A stretch of 64,000 nt of DNA from contig DJTE01000002.1 in assembly GCA_002439165.1 (NCBI GenBank), positions 62,001 to 126,000 of the forward strand. The letters are read 5' to 3'. Below are positions 46,092 to 55,176 of the stretch, piece by piece; position 1 is the first letter of the stretch; each line of letters starts with the position of its first letter. The notes beneath the pieces were generated by a model. That model did no database searches and was not told where the DNA came from. It worked only from the letters and a program-made list of their open reading frames with translations. Origin of the DNA: Chryseobacterium indologenes (GTDB lineage Bacteria > Bacteroidota > Bacteroidia > Flavobacteriales > Weeksellaceae). Position numbers and translations under genes: made by a program.

Positions 46092-46565
46092 TTAAGATTT
46101 TGGCAGGGATACCCCTAGTTCGTAAACTTGAGCGTGTTTAAGATATTTACAGCGCTCTCTTGAAGTTACCGATTCAAAATGATCATTTTTAATCACAATG
46201 ATCGGGTCTTCTGAATTTTCAATTTCAAAATTGGCAAAGTATCGTTCATCGGGACTTGTTTTGTCATTTCTTGCTTTTATTTTCTGAAGTTCATCTGCAT
46301 ATTTTCTGAATCCCGGATCCGAAGAGTGAATAAATTTATATTCGTCACCTGCGTATACATAGTAATGAAGCTGTTTTTCAATCAAACCGGCTTCATTGGT
46401 AATCTGGGGATTGTCATTTCCGTCTTTAAAACCTACTTCAACCAGGGTACCGCCCTTTTTTTGGGCACAGTCTTCAGCATCTTTAAAACTTGAAAAACCT
46501 GTATACACGATCTGATCGTTCAAGACATATCGGTTCAGTTTCTGGTTGTATGCATTCGTTTCCAT
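46092..46565 (-). CDS. Hypothetical protein, 157 residues
   Basis: No signal peptide or membrane segment. It has an N-terminal strand-rich region (MNRY-like: YVLNDQIVYTGFSSFKDAED) and a charged C-terminus with a CKYLKHAQVYELG end. I do not recognise a domain. It is followed after 11 bases by the DUF6496 gene and diverges from the bacteriocin-like gene. Confidence 0.6.
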   Translation of the reverse strand: METNAYNQKLNRYVLNDQIVYTGFSSFKDAEDCAQKKGGTLVEVGFKDGNDNPQITNEAGLIEKQLHYYVYAGDEYKFIHSSDPGFRKYADELQKIKARNDKTSPDERYFANFEIENSEDPIIVIKNDHFESVTSRERCKYLKHAQVYELGVSLPKS

Positions 46566-46698
46566 AATTATTATTTTAATTGATTGATGTAATTATATAT
46601 TCAATTTTTTTGCCAAATTTATTTTTTTAATAAAATTCACCACATAAGGATATTTTATTTATTTTAGTAGTACAATCAAAAAAAAATAAAATATCATT

Positions 46699-46908
46699 AT
46701 GAAAAACCCAAAGAAAATCACCAGAGAACAGTTAAAAGAAATCCAGGGAGGAGGTCTTCCGGGGATGACACGATGTCTGGATCCCGAAACCTGTACATAC
46801 AGACTCGGTTTTATAGGGGATGCTCCGGCAACACCATGCAACCTGCTTTATCCTATCTGTGCTCCAAGAAACTATTATCCGCCGGTAATAGAAGGCCCTG
46901 TTCTTTAA
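46699..46908 (+). CDS. Bacteriocin-like peptide with double-glycine leader
   Basis: 69 residues. The N-terminus KKITREQLKEIQGGG has the class II/ComC-type leader pattern (basic start, 'LKxIxGG', cleavage after G18). The mature part would be about 51 residues with four cysteines (C26, C32, C47, C54), suggesting two disulfides, and a proline/tyrosine-rich tail (APRNYYPPVIEGP). Such peptides are common in Chryseobacterium and usually annotated as bacteriocin-like; function is unknown. No C39-type ABC transporter is in this window. A terminator follows. Confidence 0.75.
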   Translation: MKNPKKITREQLKEIQGGGLPGMTRCLDPETCTYRLGFIGDAPATPCNLLYPICAPRNYYPPVIEGPVL

Positions 46909-46919
46909 GGATAACTGAA

Positions 46920-46944
46920 AAACCGGGATATAAAGACCCGGTTT
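46920..46944 (+). terminator. Terminator of the bacteriocin-like gene
   Basis: 8-bp stem (aaaccggg and complement, 9-base loop) followed by cttgtttta. Confidence 0.6.
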
Positions 46945-46977
46945 CTTGTTTTATATGGTTATATACGTAAGAATTAT

Positions 46978-46985
46978 TAAATTTG
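46978..46985 (+). promoter_or_regulatory. Candidate -7 element (TAAATTTG) for the S9 peptidase gene
   Basis: Matches TAnnTTTG, 18 bases before the ATG at 47004. Its position argues against the in-frame TTG at 46983 as the start. Confidence 0.5.
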
Positions 46986-47003
46986 GAATCATTAAAATTA
47001 GAA

Positions 47004-49133
47004 ATGAAAAAATTCTTACTCACACTTACAATTGCTGCTGTATTCCAGAATGTATCAGCTCAGGAAATTACTTTAGATAAAATATACTCAGGATATTACC
47101 GCGGAAAAGGGATTGCCGGAATTACTTCCATGAAAAACGGTGAGAATTATCTGGTGATTGAACCCGGAGGAATTGCAAAATATTCGTATAAAACGTCACA
47201 GAAAGAAGGAAATCTGGTAGACGGAGGCTTCGAAAGCTATGAATTTTCCGATGATGAATCCAAAATTCTTTTACAATTGGGAAGCCAGCCTATTTACAGA
47301 CATTCATTTTTAGGAAAATTTGATGTAAAAGATCTGAAAACCGGAAAAGTGATCAGTCTGAACGAAGGAAAACCTGTTCAGGAACCGAGATTTTCTCCTG
47401 ATGCTACAAAAATAGCCTTCATTGCAGATAATAACCTGTTTTATCAGGACCTTGATTCAGGAAAAATCACCCAAATAACGAATGACGGTAAAAGAAACTC
47501 AATCATCAATGGACTTGCCGACTGGGTATATGAAGAAGAGTTCGGGCATGCAAGACAATATGAATGGACAAAGAATTCCGATGCCATTGTCTTTGTAAAG
47601 TCCGATGAAAGCCAGGTTCCCGAGATCTATATTCCTATCTACGGCAAAAAGCTGTATCCGGACGAGATGCGTTATAAATATCCTAAAGCCGGAGAAAAAA
47701 ATTCCGTAGTTTCTGCGCAGCTCTACCGCCTGGATACGGGAAAAATTATGCCGCTCAACTTAGGTTCTTTCAAGAATTACTATATCCCGAATGTTTTCCA
47801 GACAGCAAAACCTGATGAGATCGTTCTGATCACTTCCGAGAGAATACAGAATGCTTCTGATATCCTTAAAGTAAATACTAAAACCGGAGCGGTTCAGAAA
47901 TTATTCACTGAAACGGATGAGAAATGGATCGATACGGACAGCCCTACCCTGGAGTTTCTTGAAGATGATTCTTTCCTGTGGGCATCAGAGAGAGACGGCA
48001 ACCGCCATCTGTACTGGTATGACAAAGACGGTAAGCTGAAAAAACAGATCACCAAAGGAAACTGGGAAGTAACCGACTATTATGGATTCAATCCGAAATC
48101 CAAAGAAATTTATGTACAGACCACAGAGAAAGGCAGTATCAATAAAGTGGTTTCCAAAGTCAATATTGAAAACGGAAAATCCCAGCTGATCTCTAATACG
48201 GAAGGAAATAATTCAGCCAGTTTCAGCAAAAACTATAATTATTTCATTGAAACCTCTTCTACTGCTGCAAAACCTTACACTTTTGTGCTGAAAGACGGAA
48301 GCGGTAAAGTGATCAAAGAGCTTCAGAACAACAACGACCAGCTTCAGAAACTTAAAGCAGATAATTTTGTTGAAAAGGAATTCATCACAATTCCGAATGC
48401 TGTGGGCGACCAGATGAATGCCTGGATCATGAAACCAAAGAATTTTGATCCGAATAAGAAATATCCTCTGTTTATGTTCCAGTATTCAGGACCCGGATCA
48501 CAGCAGGTGGCCAATTCCTGGGATAATGGAAATGCATTATGGTTCAACCACCTGGTACAGAAAGGCTATATCGTAGCCTGTGTGGATGGGCGTGGAACAG
48601 GCTATAAAGGAGCTAAGTTCAAGAAGGTAACCTATATGAATTTAGGTAAATACGAAATTGAAGATCAGATTACAGCTGCCAAATGGTTTGGAAACCAGTC
48701 TTATATTGATAAAACAAGAATCGGTATGTTCGGATGGAGTTTCGGTGGATATATGACCAGTCTGGCAATGACCAAAGGTGCTGATGTTTTCAAAGCCGGA
48801 ATTGCCGTAGCACCGGTTACCAACTGGAGATATTACGATTCCGTATACACGGAAAGATTCATGAGAACACCCCAGGAAAATCCTGACGGATATGATAAAA
48901 ACTCACCTACTGAATACGCGAAACTGCTGAAAGGCAAATTCCTTCTGATTCACGGAACAGCCGATGACAACGTACATTTCCAGAATTCAATGGAATTATC
49001 GGAAGCATTAATACAGAACAAAAAACAGTTCGATTTTATGGCTTATCCGGATAAAAATCATGGAATCTACGGAGGACAGACAAGACCGCAGCTGTATCAG
49101 AAGATGACGGATTTTATTTTAAATAATTTATAA
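47004..49133 (+). CDS. S9-family prolyl oligopeptidase, DPP-IV-like
   Basis: 709 residues from the ATG at 47004, where a signal peptide begins (cleaved near SAQEITLDK). An N-terminal eight-blade beta-propeller region is followed by the alpha/beta hydrolase domain. The catalytic serine is in GWSFGGYM (S579), the His in KNHGIYGG (H686) and the Asp in the GTADDNVHF segment. This order and length fit DPP-IV-like S9B enzymes that remove X-Pro or X-Ala dipeptides from N-termini. It lies upstream of three POT dipeptide transporters, which would import its products. Confidence 0.92.
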   Translation: MKKFLLTLTIAAVFQNVSAQEITLDKIYSGYYRGKGIAGITSMKNGENYLVIEPGGIAKYSYKTSQKEGNLVDGGFESYEFSDDESKILLQLGSQPIYRHSFLGKFDVKDLKTGKVISLNEGKPVQEPRFSPDATKIAFIADNNLFYQDLDSGKITQITNDGKRNSIINGLADWVYEEEFGHARQYEWTKNSDAIVFVKSDESQVPEIYIPIYGKKLYPDEMRYKYPKAGEKNSVVSAQLYRLDTGKIMPLNLGSFKNYYIPNVFQTAKPDEIVLITSERIQNASDILKVNTKTGAVQKLFTETDEKWIDTDSPTLEFLEDDSFLWASERDGNRHLYWYDKDGKLKKQITKGNWEVTDYYGFNPKSKEIYVQTTEKGSINKVVSKVNIENGKSQLISNTEGNNSASFSKNYNYFIETSSTAAKPYTFVLKDGSGKVIKELQNNNDQLQKLKADNFVEKEFITIPNAVGDQMNAWIMKPKNFDPNKKYPLFMFQYSGPGSQQVANSWDNGNALWFNHLVQKGYIVACVDGRGTGYKGAKFKKVTYMNLGKYEIEDQITAAKWFGNQSYIDKTRIGMFGWSFGGYMTSLAMTKGADVFKAGIAVAPVTNWRYYDSVYTERFMRTPQENPDGYDKNSPTEYAKLLKGKFLLIHGTADDNVHFQNSMELSEALIQNKKQFDFMAYPDKNHGIYGGQTRPQLYQKMTDFILNNL

Positions 49134-49142
49134 TCCGGGGTG

Positions 49143-49943
49143 ATGAAGCACTGGTTTTCTGTAACCTGTTTACTGTGGAGTTCTTTTGTGTTTTCACAGA
49201 GAGCAGCCATGAAAGATGGAAATGAAGCCATGCTTCGTGAGGATAAGACATGGGTACCTTCCGGCAGCTACCCGGATTTTGCGCATGCCTCTTCACTGGA
49301 GGCCATTATAGATCATCAGGTTCACGTTCTCCTTTTGAAGGATCATTCGTGGAAATATGCTGACCCAAAAACAGAAGCTCATTTTGAAAAGATCCCTGTG
49401 AGCAGGGAAAATTTTGAAAAGAAAAGCACTGCCTCCTCATTGGTGAAAAGTAAAATAGTTTATGGCGGGATCTATTTTGATCCTGAAAAGTGGATCATCA
49501 CCAGTGAACAGCATGAACAGGGAGCCAACGAATACCTATTGAGAAGTCTCTTTAACCAGGAAATTCAGGGTTCATTCGGAAGTTACAGGGTTAACAATTC
49601 CGAAACCACCATTGAAAAAGCTAAAAACACTGTTGTTTCTGTCTTTCTTAAATCTCCTGAAATATCCGTCAGAAAGAAAGAGTTCAGAAAAGTAAACGGC
49701 ACTGATATGTTTTATATAAGGTTTTATGAAACTGAAACCGGGTATGAAGTTATCCAGAATCATTTTGTGACCGATGACGGCTACTATGTCGTGACAGAAG
49801 CAGCAACCCCTGAGAAAATTTTTAATCAGCATGAAGCTGCTATGGAAGAACTGATCAACGGAGGAATAAAAATCAAAACGGAAAAGCTAAGATATAACAA
49901 TACTGCGGCTCCCGTACCTCCTCCGGTTATCCCGAAAAATTAG
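49143..49943 (+). CDS. Secreted protein of unknown function, 266 residues
   Basis: The ATG at 49143 starts a signal peptide (MKHWFSVTCLLWSSFVFSQ); an in-frame GTG at 49140 is possible. The mature part begins RAAMKDGNEAM and is a mixed alpha/beta domain with an AVPPP-type tail (AAPVPPPVIPKN), with no recognised motif. It starts nine bases after the peptidase gene and may be translated from the same transcript. Confidence 0.65.
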   Translation: MKHWFSVTCLLWSSFVFSQRAAMKDGNEAMLREDKTWVPSGSYPDFAHASSLEAIIDHQVHVLLLKDHSWKYADPKTEAHFEKIPVSRENFEKKSTASSLVKSKIVYGGIYFDPEKWIITSEQHEQGANEYLLRSLFNQEIQGSFGSYRVNNSETTIEKAKNTVVSVFLKSPEISVRKKEFRKVNGTDMFYIRFYETETGYEVIQNHFVTDDGYYVVTEAATPEKIFNQHEAAMEELINGGIKIKTEKLRYNNTAAPVPPPVIPKN

Positions 49944-50048
49944 AAACAATCATAACATCCCTTTCATTTTTTGAAGGGGATTTTTACTATTTGTTTTATT
50001 AATCATTTAAGGAAAATTTATTTATTTTATCAATTAAAATTAAAAACT

Positions 50049-50056
50049 TATTTTTG
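50049..50056 (+). promoter_or_regulatory. Candidate -7 element (TATTTTTG) for the first POT gene
   Basis: Matches TAnnTTTG, 23 bases before the ATG at 50079. Confidence 0.4.
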
Positions 50057-50078
50057 GGGGAATTTGAAATTTGAATAT

Positions 50079-51734
50079 ATGAAGACTAAACATCCTAAAG
50101 GCCTGCCTTACCTCTTTTTCACAGAAATGTGGGAGCGTTTCGGGTACTATCTGATTCTCGGAATCTTTGTTCTTTATGTGATTGAGCCTGCCGGTATGAA
50201 AGGCGGCCTCGGACTGCCTGATAAAACGGCTGACGACATTTTTGGAACGTATATCGCACTTACCTATCTTACCCCTTTTCTTGGAGGTTTTCTGGCTGAC
50301 AGGGTTTTAGGCTACATCAAATCTATTTACCTGGGCGGAATCCTGATGGCGGCAGGGTACATCGGAATGGGAGTTTTCAAAGAACTTCCTTTATTTTATG
50401 CTTCTCTGGCCCTGATCATCATCGGAAACGGTTTCTTTAAGCCTACTATTTCTACCCTTCTGGGAAATCTGTATTCTGAAGAACCTTATAAAGCGAATAA
50501 GGACTCCGGATATAACATTTTCTATATGGGAATCAATATCGGGGCATTTATCTGTAATATTATTGCAGCATTCATGCGTAATAAATTCGGTTGGGGTGAG
50601 GCCTTCATCACAGCCGGGGTAGGAATGCTTGTCGGCCTTGTTATCTTCAGTATAGGAAGAAAACATTATATCCATGCAGCGCAGATGAAACCTGTACAGG
50701 AAGGGGATACCAAACTTTCTGAGATACTGGTTAAAGTTTTTGTACCCGCTATTGTTTTCGGAATTGCAGGATGGTTTATTCCCGGAAATATTTTCGGAAG
50801 CGACAGTACGGATGCATTCATTCTTGCCTGTATTCCTGTTATTTACTTTTATGCCTCTCTTTATTTTAAAGCCAAACCTGAAGAAAAGCCTTCCATCGGA
50901 GCATTGCTTTCAGTATTTATGATCAGTATGTTCTTCTGGGCAGTTTTCAAGCAGAATGGTACAGCCTTAACGAGATGGGCCAATTATTATACGGACAGAA
51001 GTGTTCCTGCTTCTCTGGAAAAACCTTTGGAAGGGATCTATATGGTTGAAGGAAAAAGCTTTGAAGACAAGGAAGTTCCTGTTTACGACAACCAGTTCCG
51101 TTCCCAGAAAGATGACAATGGAGATACAAAAAAAGAAATGGGGAAAGATGTTTACTTTAAAAATATTTCGCCTGAGCAGCGTGCTGCTTTGGAAAAAAAT
51201 CCAGAAAGTAAAGTCTACCTCTATAATACAGAATTATTCCAGTCGATCAATCCGTTCTGGGTAATCGCTCTGACTCCTGTTGTGGTAGGATTCTGGGCTT
51301 TACTGAGAAGAAAAGGGAAAGAACCTTTAACGCCCACCAAGATTGTACTGGGATTATTTATTTCCGGTTTATCATGCCTGGTAATGGTACTTGCCGTAAT
51401 GGCCGGTGATAACGGAGCCGTAAAAGTTTCGCCATTATGGCTGGTAGCAGGATACGGAGTGATCACAATCGGGGAATTATGCCTTTCACCAATGGGGCTT
51501 TCCTTTGTTTCCAAACTTTCTCCTGCGAGAATCACGGCACTTATGATGGGAGGTTTCTTCCTTGCCAACTCGGTAGGAAACAAACTTTCAGGAATCCTGG
51601 CCAGTACATGGTACAGCTATGACAATAAAATGAATTATTTCCTTGTGAATTTCGCGTTGTTAATATTTGCGACTCTTTTAGGACTTTCTATGTTAAAAAG
51701 ATTAAATAAGATCATGAAGGAAAAAGGACATTAA
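50079..51734 (+). CDS. POT/PTR-family peptide MFS transporter with periplasmic insertion
   Basis: 551 residues from the ATG at 50079; the frame runs upstream to 49971 but that segment is not POT-like. The POT motif TEMWERFGYY (ExxERFxYY) is near residue 15. GNGFFKPTISTLLG and the long helix pattern match proton-coupled di/tripeptide importers. Between TM7 and TM8 there is a hydrophilic insertion of about 80 residues (~305-387) that the other two paralogues lack; by topology it should be periplasmic. It is the first of three POT genes downstream of a dipeptidyl peptidase. Confidence 0.93.
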   Translation: MKTKHPKGLPYLFFTEMWERFGYYLILGIFVLYVIEPAGMKGGLGLPDKTADDIFGTYIALTYLTPFLGGFLADRVLGYIKSIYLGGILMAAGYIGMGVFKELPLFYASLALIIIGNGFFKPTISTLLGNLYSEEPYKANKDSGYNIFYMGINIGAFICNIIAAFMRNKFGWGEAFITAGVGMLVGLVIFSIGRKHYIHAAQMKPVQEGDTKLSEILVKVFVPAIVFGIAGWFIPGNIFGSDSTDAFILACIPVIYFYASLYFKAKPEEKPSIGALLSVFMISMFFWAVFKQNGTALTRWANYYTDRSVPASLEKPLEGIYMVEGKSFEDKEVPVYDNQFRSQKDDNGDTKKEMGKDVYFKNISPEQRAALEKNPESKVYLYNTELFQSINPFWVIALTPVVVGFWALLRRKGKEPLTPTKIVLGLFISGLSCLVMVLAVMAGDNGAVKVSPLWLVAGYGVITIGELCLSPMGLSFVSKLSPARITALMMGGFFLANSVGNKLSGILASTWYSYDNKMNYFLVNFALLIFATLLGLSMLKRLNKIMKEKGH

Positions 51735-51760
51735 TCCTTCAATTTGTATAAAGAATAGCA

Positions 51761-51783
51761 AGCTGCGGACTGGTTCCGCAGCT
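51761..51783 (+). terminator. Terminator of the first POT gene
   Basis: 9-bp stem (agctgcgga and complement) followed by TTTTTTA. Confidence 0.8.
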
Positions 51784-51810
51784 TTTTTATTTAAATATAA
51801 AATTAAAACC

Positions 51811-51840
51811 TTGCCAAAAACTCAAAATAAACTATATTTG
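51811..51840 (+). promoter_or_regulatory. Flavobacterial promoter (TTG-N19-TATATTTG)
   Basis: TTG at 51811-51813 and TATATTTG at 51833-51840 are separated by 19 bases, the best match to the flavobacterial consensus in this window. They lie 29 bases before the ATG of the second POT gene. Confidence 0.7.
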
Positions 51841-51869
51841 TCAGTCTTAACAAAAATTTAACAAGAAAT

Positions 51870-53375
51870 ATGGATACAGCTCAGCAGAAAGGACATCCTA
51901 AGGGTCTCTATCTTCTGTTTTTAACAGAAATGTGGGAACGTTTTTCTTACTATGGAATGCGTGCTATTTTTGTACTTTACATGACAAAAATGCTCCTTAT
52001 GGATGATGCCAATGCATCAGAAATTTATGGAAGTTATACGGGACTGGTTTATCTTACTCCCCTTTTAGGAGGATATCTGGCAGACCGTTTTTTAGGTAAC
52101 AGAAGAAGTATAGAAATTGGAGGATTACTGATGGCCATCGGGCAGTTTATCCTGTTCTTCAGTGCTTCCACTACGGGAAGCAGTGCTATTACCCTGATGT
52201 GGCTGGGTCTTACAATGCTGATCATTGGAAACGGTTTCTTCAAACCGAATATTTCCACTATGGTGGGGCAGCTTTATCCACAGGGGGACCGTAGAGTAGA
52301 TTCCGCATTTACTATTTTTTATATGGGTATCAACCTGGGGGCCTTTATGTCGCCTCTTGTATGTGGTACTTTAGCAGAAAAAGTAGACTTCAAATGGGGA
52401 TTCCTGGCAGCCGGAATCGGTATGCTTATCGGTTTGGTTACCTTCATTACCCAAAAGAATAAAGTATTGGTAGATGCTGATCATAAACCTATCGGTATGC
52501 CTAGAGCTAAATTCGGATTTGTTCAGCTGCTTATTGTTTTAGGTTCAATTGGTCTGATTTTCTTCCTGATGAATTTCAAAACGATGTTCAACAGCGAACT
52601 GGATGTTATCGGATACCTTATTTACGGAGCAATGATCCTTATGCCGCTTATTGTTCTTACAGATAAAAGTCTTACCAAAGATGAAAGAGACCGTATTGTA
52701 GTGATCTTTATTCTTGCATTCTTTGTTATTTTCTTCTGGGGTGCCTTCGAACAGGCAGGTGCTTCACTCACTATATTTGCAGACAGGCAGACAGACCGTA
52801 ACCTTTTCGGATGGGAAATGCCTGCAAGTTACTTCCAGTCTGTAAATGCTTTGGCTATTCTCCTTCTTGCTCCACTTTTCTCTTCATTCTGGCTAAGACT
52901 GGGGAACCGTGGCAAAGAACCGTCTTCTCCTAAAAAGATGGCTTATGGTTTAGCCCTTATTTCATTCGGATATGCTGTAATAGCTTATGCTGTTTACGGT
53001 CTGGGAATGATGGATAAAGTTTCCATGTTCTGGCTTATCGGTCTGTATGTAATCCATACGATGGGAGAGCTTTGTCTTTCGCCAATCGGACTTTCTATGG
53101 TATCTAAATTATCTCCTGTACGTTTTTCGTCCCTGCTTATGGGAACATGGTTCCTGGCAAATGCTGCAGCCAATAAGTTTGCAGGTACGCTGTCAGCATT
53201 AATTCCTGGTGGTGGAGAAAACGGAGGTCCTGCCAAAACAACTTCTTTCTTAGGATTTGAAATTACCAACCTATTCGATTTCTTTATCGTATTTGTTATC
53301 ATGTGCGGTATAGCTGCGCTTATTCTTTTCGTGATCAGCAGATGGCTTGAAAAGAAAATGCACGGTATCAAATAA
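51870..53375 (+). CDS. POT/PTR-family peptide MFS transporter
   Basis: 501 residues. Contains TEMWERFSYYGMRAIFVLY, GNGFFKPNISTMVG and 12-14 membrane segments as in bacterial POTs such as DtpA-like proteins, which take up di- and tripeptides with protons. It has a clear promoter and terminator of its own. It is more similar to the first than to the third POT by eye in the first 60 residues. Confidence 0.95.
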   Translation: MDTAQQKGHPKGLYLLFLTEMWERFSYYGMRAIFVLYMTKMLLMDDANASEIYGSYTGLVYLTPLLGGYLADRFLGNRRSIEIGGLLMAIGQFILFFSASTTGSSAITLMWLGLTMLIIGNGFFKPNISTMVGQLYPQGDRRVDSAFTIFYMGINLGAFMSPLVCGTLAEKVDFKWGFLAAGIGMLIGLVTFITQKNKVLVDADHKPIGMPRAKFGFVQLLIVLGSIGLIFFLMNFKTMFNSELDVIGYLIYGAMILMPLIVLTDKSLTKDERDRIVVIFILAFFVIFFWGAFEQAGASLTIFADRQTDRNLFGWEMPASYFQSVNALAILLLAPLFSSFWLRLGNRGKEPSSPKKMAYGLALISFGYAVIAYAVYGLGMMDKVSMFWLIGLYVIHTMGELCLSPIGLSMVSKLSPVRFSSLLMGTWFLANAAANKFAGTLSALIPGGGENGGPAKTTSFLGFEITNLFDFFIVFVIMCGIAALILFVISRWLEKKMHGIK

Positions 53376-53396
53376 TAAATTCAATCAATTATATAA

Positions 53397-53420
53397 AAAC
53401 CTCTGTTAAGTCAGAGGTTT
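53397..53420 (+). terminator. Terminator of the second POT gene
   Basis: 9-bp stem (aaacctctg and complement) followed by a run of T. Confidence 0.8.
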
Positions 53421-53433
53421 TTTTTATTTTCGT

Positions 53434-53583
53434 ATGATGGAAATTTCCGAAGATTCTTTATTTCTGTCCGTAAAGGAACTCATCAGACAGTCGCGCGAAA
53501 AAGTTTTTCGAATAGCGAATTCTACCTTTCTGCTTACTTACCGGCAAATTGGAAAATCGAGAAAAATTAAAACAAAACATTGA
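53434..53583 (+). pseudogene. Remnant of a DUF1016/YhcG-type nuclease gene
   Basis: A 49-codon frame reads MEISEDSLFLSVKELIRQS, then NSTFLLTYRQIGKSRKIK, ending in a stop. The first ~40 residues match the N-terminal DUF1016 domain pattern (helix, 'L-I-x-x-A-R/S-R', then 'N-x-x-L-L-x-x-Y-x-x-I-G-K'), which in full YhcG proteins continues to a PDDEXK nuclease of about 330 residues. Here it stops right after IGK. About 75 bases to the next gene carry no further match I can secure. It looks like a decayed or partially transferred gene. Confidence 0.55.
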
Positions 53584-53658
53584 TCAGGACAGAATCCGTT
53601 GCGAACTGGATCAGAATAACAATAAAAAACCCTAATTAAAACTTAATCATATACAATT

Positions 53659-55134
53659 ATGAGCTTAACTCTAGAAGAAATACAGAATTTTAAAGGAAAG
53701 TATCCTAAACAGCTTTGGACGCTTTTTACCGTAGAAATGTGGGAGCGTTTCTGTTTTTACGGAATGCGGGGAGTCCTTACTATTTTTATGGTAGATCAGC
53801 TCGGACTGCTGGAAGACAAAGCTAACCTTCAATATGGTGCCATACAGGCTTTCATTTATGCCTTTACATTCATAGGCGGTATTTTTGCCGATAAAATCCT
53901 GGGATTCAAAAAATCCCTGATATTCGGCGGACTCATTATGATGATCGGGAACCTGATTATTGCTGTATCACCCCATGATTTCTTCTATTTTGGAATTACC
54001 TGCTCTATTATAGGCACAGGATTTTTCAAACCGAATATCTCATCTATGGTAGGAGAACTTTATAAAGAAGATGACCCGAGGAGAGATGCAGGATACGGGC
54101 TTTTTTATGCCGGAATCAATATCGGAGGACTTTTAGGAGGAGCTCTGTGTGTGTATTTGGGTAAATATCACTCATGGTCGTGGTGTTTTCTTGCCGCTGC
54201 TGTGGTAATGCTTTTAGGGCTGATTACTTTTTTTGTGACTAAAAAGTCCTTAGGTCCCATCGGAGATTCCCCGATTCAGATGCTGCCTCAGGCTAAAAGA
54301 TCATTGCGTGAAGTATTGGTATACATAGGAGCTTTATTAAGCATGCCTCTGATCTTCATCATGGTGAAGAATACAGATTATACAGACTACTTTATGTATC
54401 TGATAGGTGTTGTTGCCGTTGGTTATTTCATCATGGAAACACTGAAGCAGACTTCCTCCTACCAGAAAAAGCTGATTGCTGCATTTGTCTTCATTTTCAT
54501 GTATTTTTTATTCAATTCCATTTATGAGCAGAGCGGAGGGTCTTTATCCCTGTTTGCCAAAGACAACCTGGTTCACAACTTACTTGGATTTGGAATGGAC
54601 CCTAATGTTATTAACAACAGTGCCAACTCATTTTTCATTATTATTTTCAGCCCGTTAATCGGTTTGGCCTGGGTAGGTCTGAATAAGAAAAAACTGGAAC
54701 CTAATACCATTAATAAATTCGGAATCGGATTTTTATTCTTGGCAGCAGGATTCTTTTTATTTTACAGCTTAAGATTCTTTGCAGGGCCAGACGGAAAATC
54801 TTCACTGAATCTCTTTACTTTCACCTGGCTGGTGATTACTTTCGGGGAGCTGTGTCTCGGCCCGATCGGGATGTCTATTATCACCAAACTGTCTCCTAAA
54901 AAAATGTTCGGAATGATGATGGGATTATGGTTCCTGGCCAGTGCATTCGGGCAGTTTGCTGCCGGGAAAATCGGAGCTAGCCTATCGGAAGCGAATACAG
55001 GAAATACCAATATGAGTAAACTGCTAGCCTATACAGACGGATATAAAACTTTAGGAATCTATGCGTTATCTGCCGGTGTGGTATTAATTTTGTTATCTTC
55101 GCTTGTGAAGAAATTAATGCAGGATGTAAAATAA
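53659..55134 (+). CDS. POT/PTR-family peptide MFS transporter
   Basis: 491 residues. The signature VEMWERFCFYGMRG is at residues ~25-38, with GTGFFKPNISSMVGELY near 115 and a C-terminal pattern LCLGPIGMSIITKLSPKKM matching the family. It is the most divergent of the three POT paralogues. No strong promoter box is seen; the remnant gene lies between it and the second POT. Confidence 0.94.
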   Translation: MSLTLEEIQNFKGKYPKQLWTLFTVEMWERFCFYGMRGVLTIFMVDQLGLLEDKANLQYGAIQAFIYAFTFIGGIFADKILGFKKSLIFGGLIMMIGNLIIAVSPHDFFYFGITCSIIGTGFFKPNISSMVGELYKEDDPRRDAGYGLFYAGINIGGLLGGALCVYLGKYHSWSWCFLAAAVVMLLGLITFFVTKKSLGPIGDSPIQMLPQAKRSLREVLVYIGALLSMPLIFIMVKNTDYTDYFMYLIGVVAVGYFIMETLKQTSSYQKKLIAAFVFIFMYFLFNSIYEQSGGSLSLFAKDNLVHNLLGFGMDPNVINNSANSFFIIIFSPLIGLAWVGLNKKKLEPNTINKFGIGFLFLAAGFFLFYSLRFFAGPDGKSSLNLFTFTWLVITFGELCLGPIGMSIITKLSPKKMFGMMMGLWFLASAFGQFAAGKIGASLSEANTGNTNMSKLLAYTDGYKTLGIYALSAGVVLILLSSLVKKLMQDVK

Positions 55135-55176
55135 AAAGTAGGCATATTATGCTTATTTTTACGTAAATATCAAGAT

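Noticed and set aside
43064..46565. Defence island around the nuclease-like protein
   Set aside because: Neighbours are a glucan phosphorylase homologue and small housekeeping-type proteins; no methyltransferase, helicase or toxin-antitoxin partner.
49971..50078. Longer first POT transporter starting at 49971
   Set aside because: The extra 36 residues do not match POT proteins and would overlap the -7-like element at 50049.
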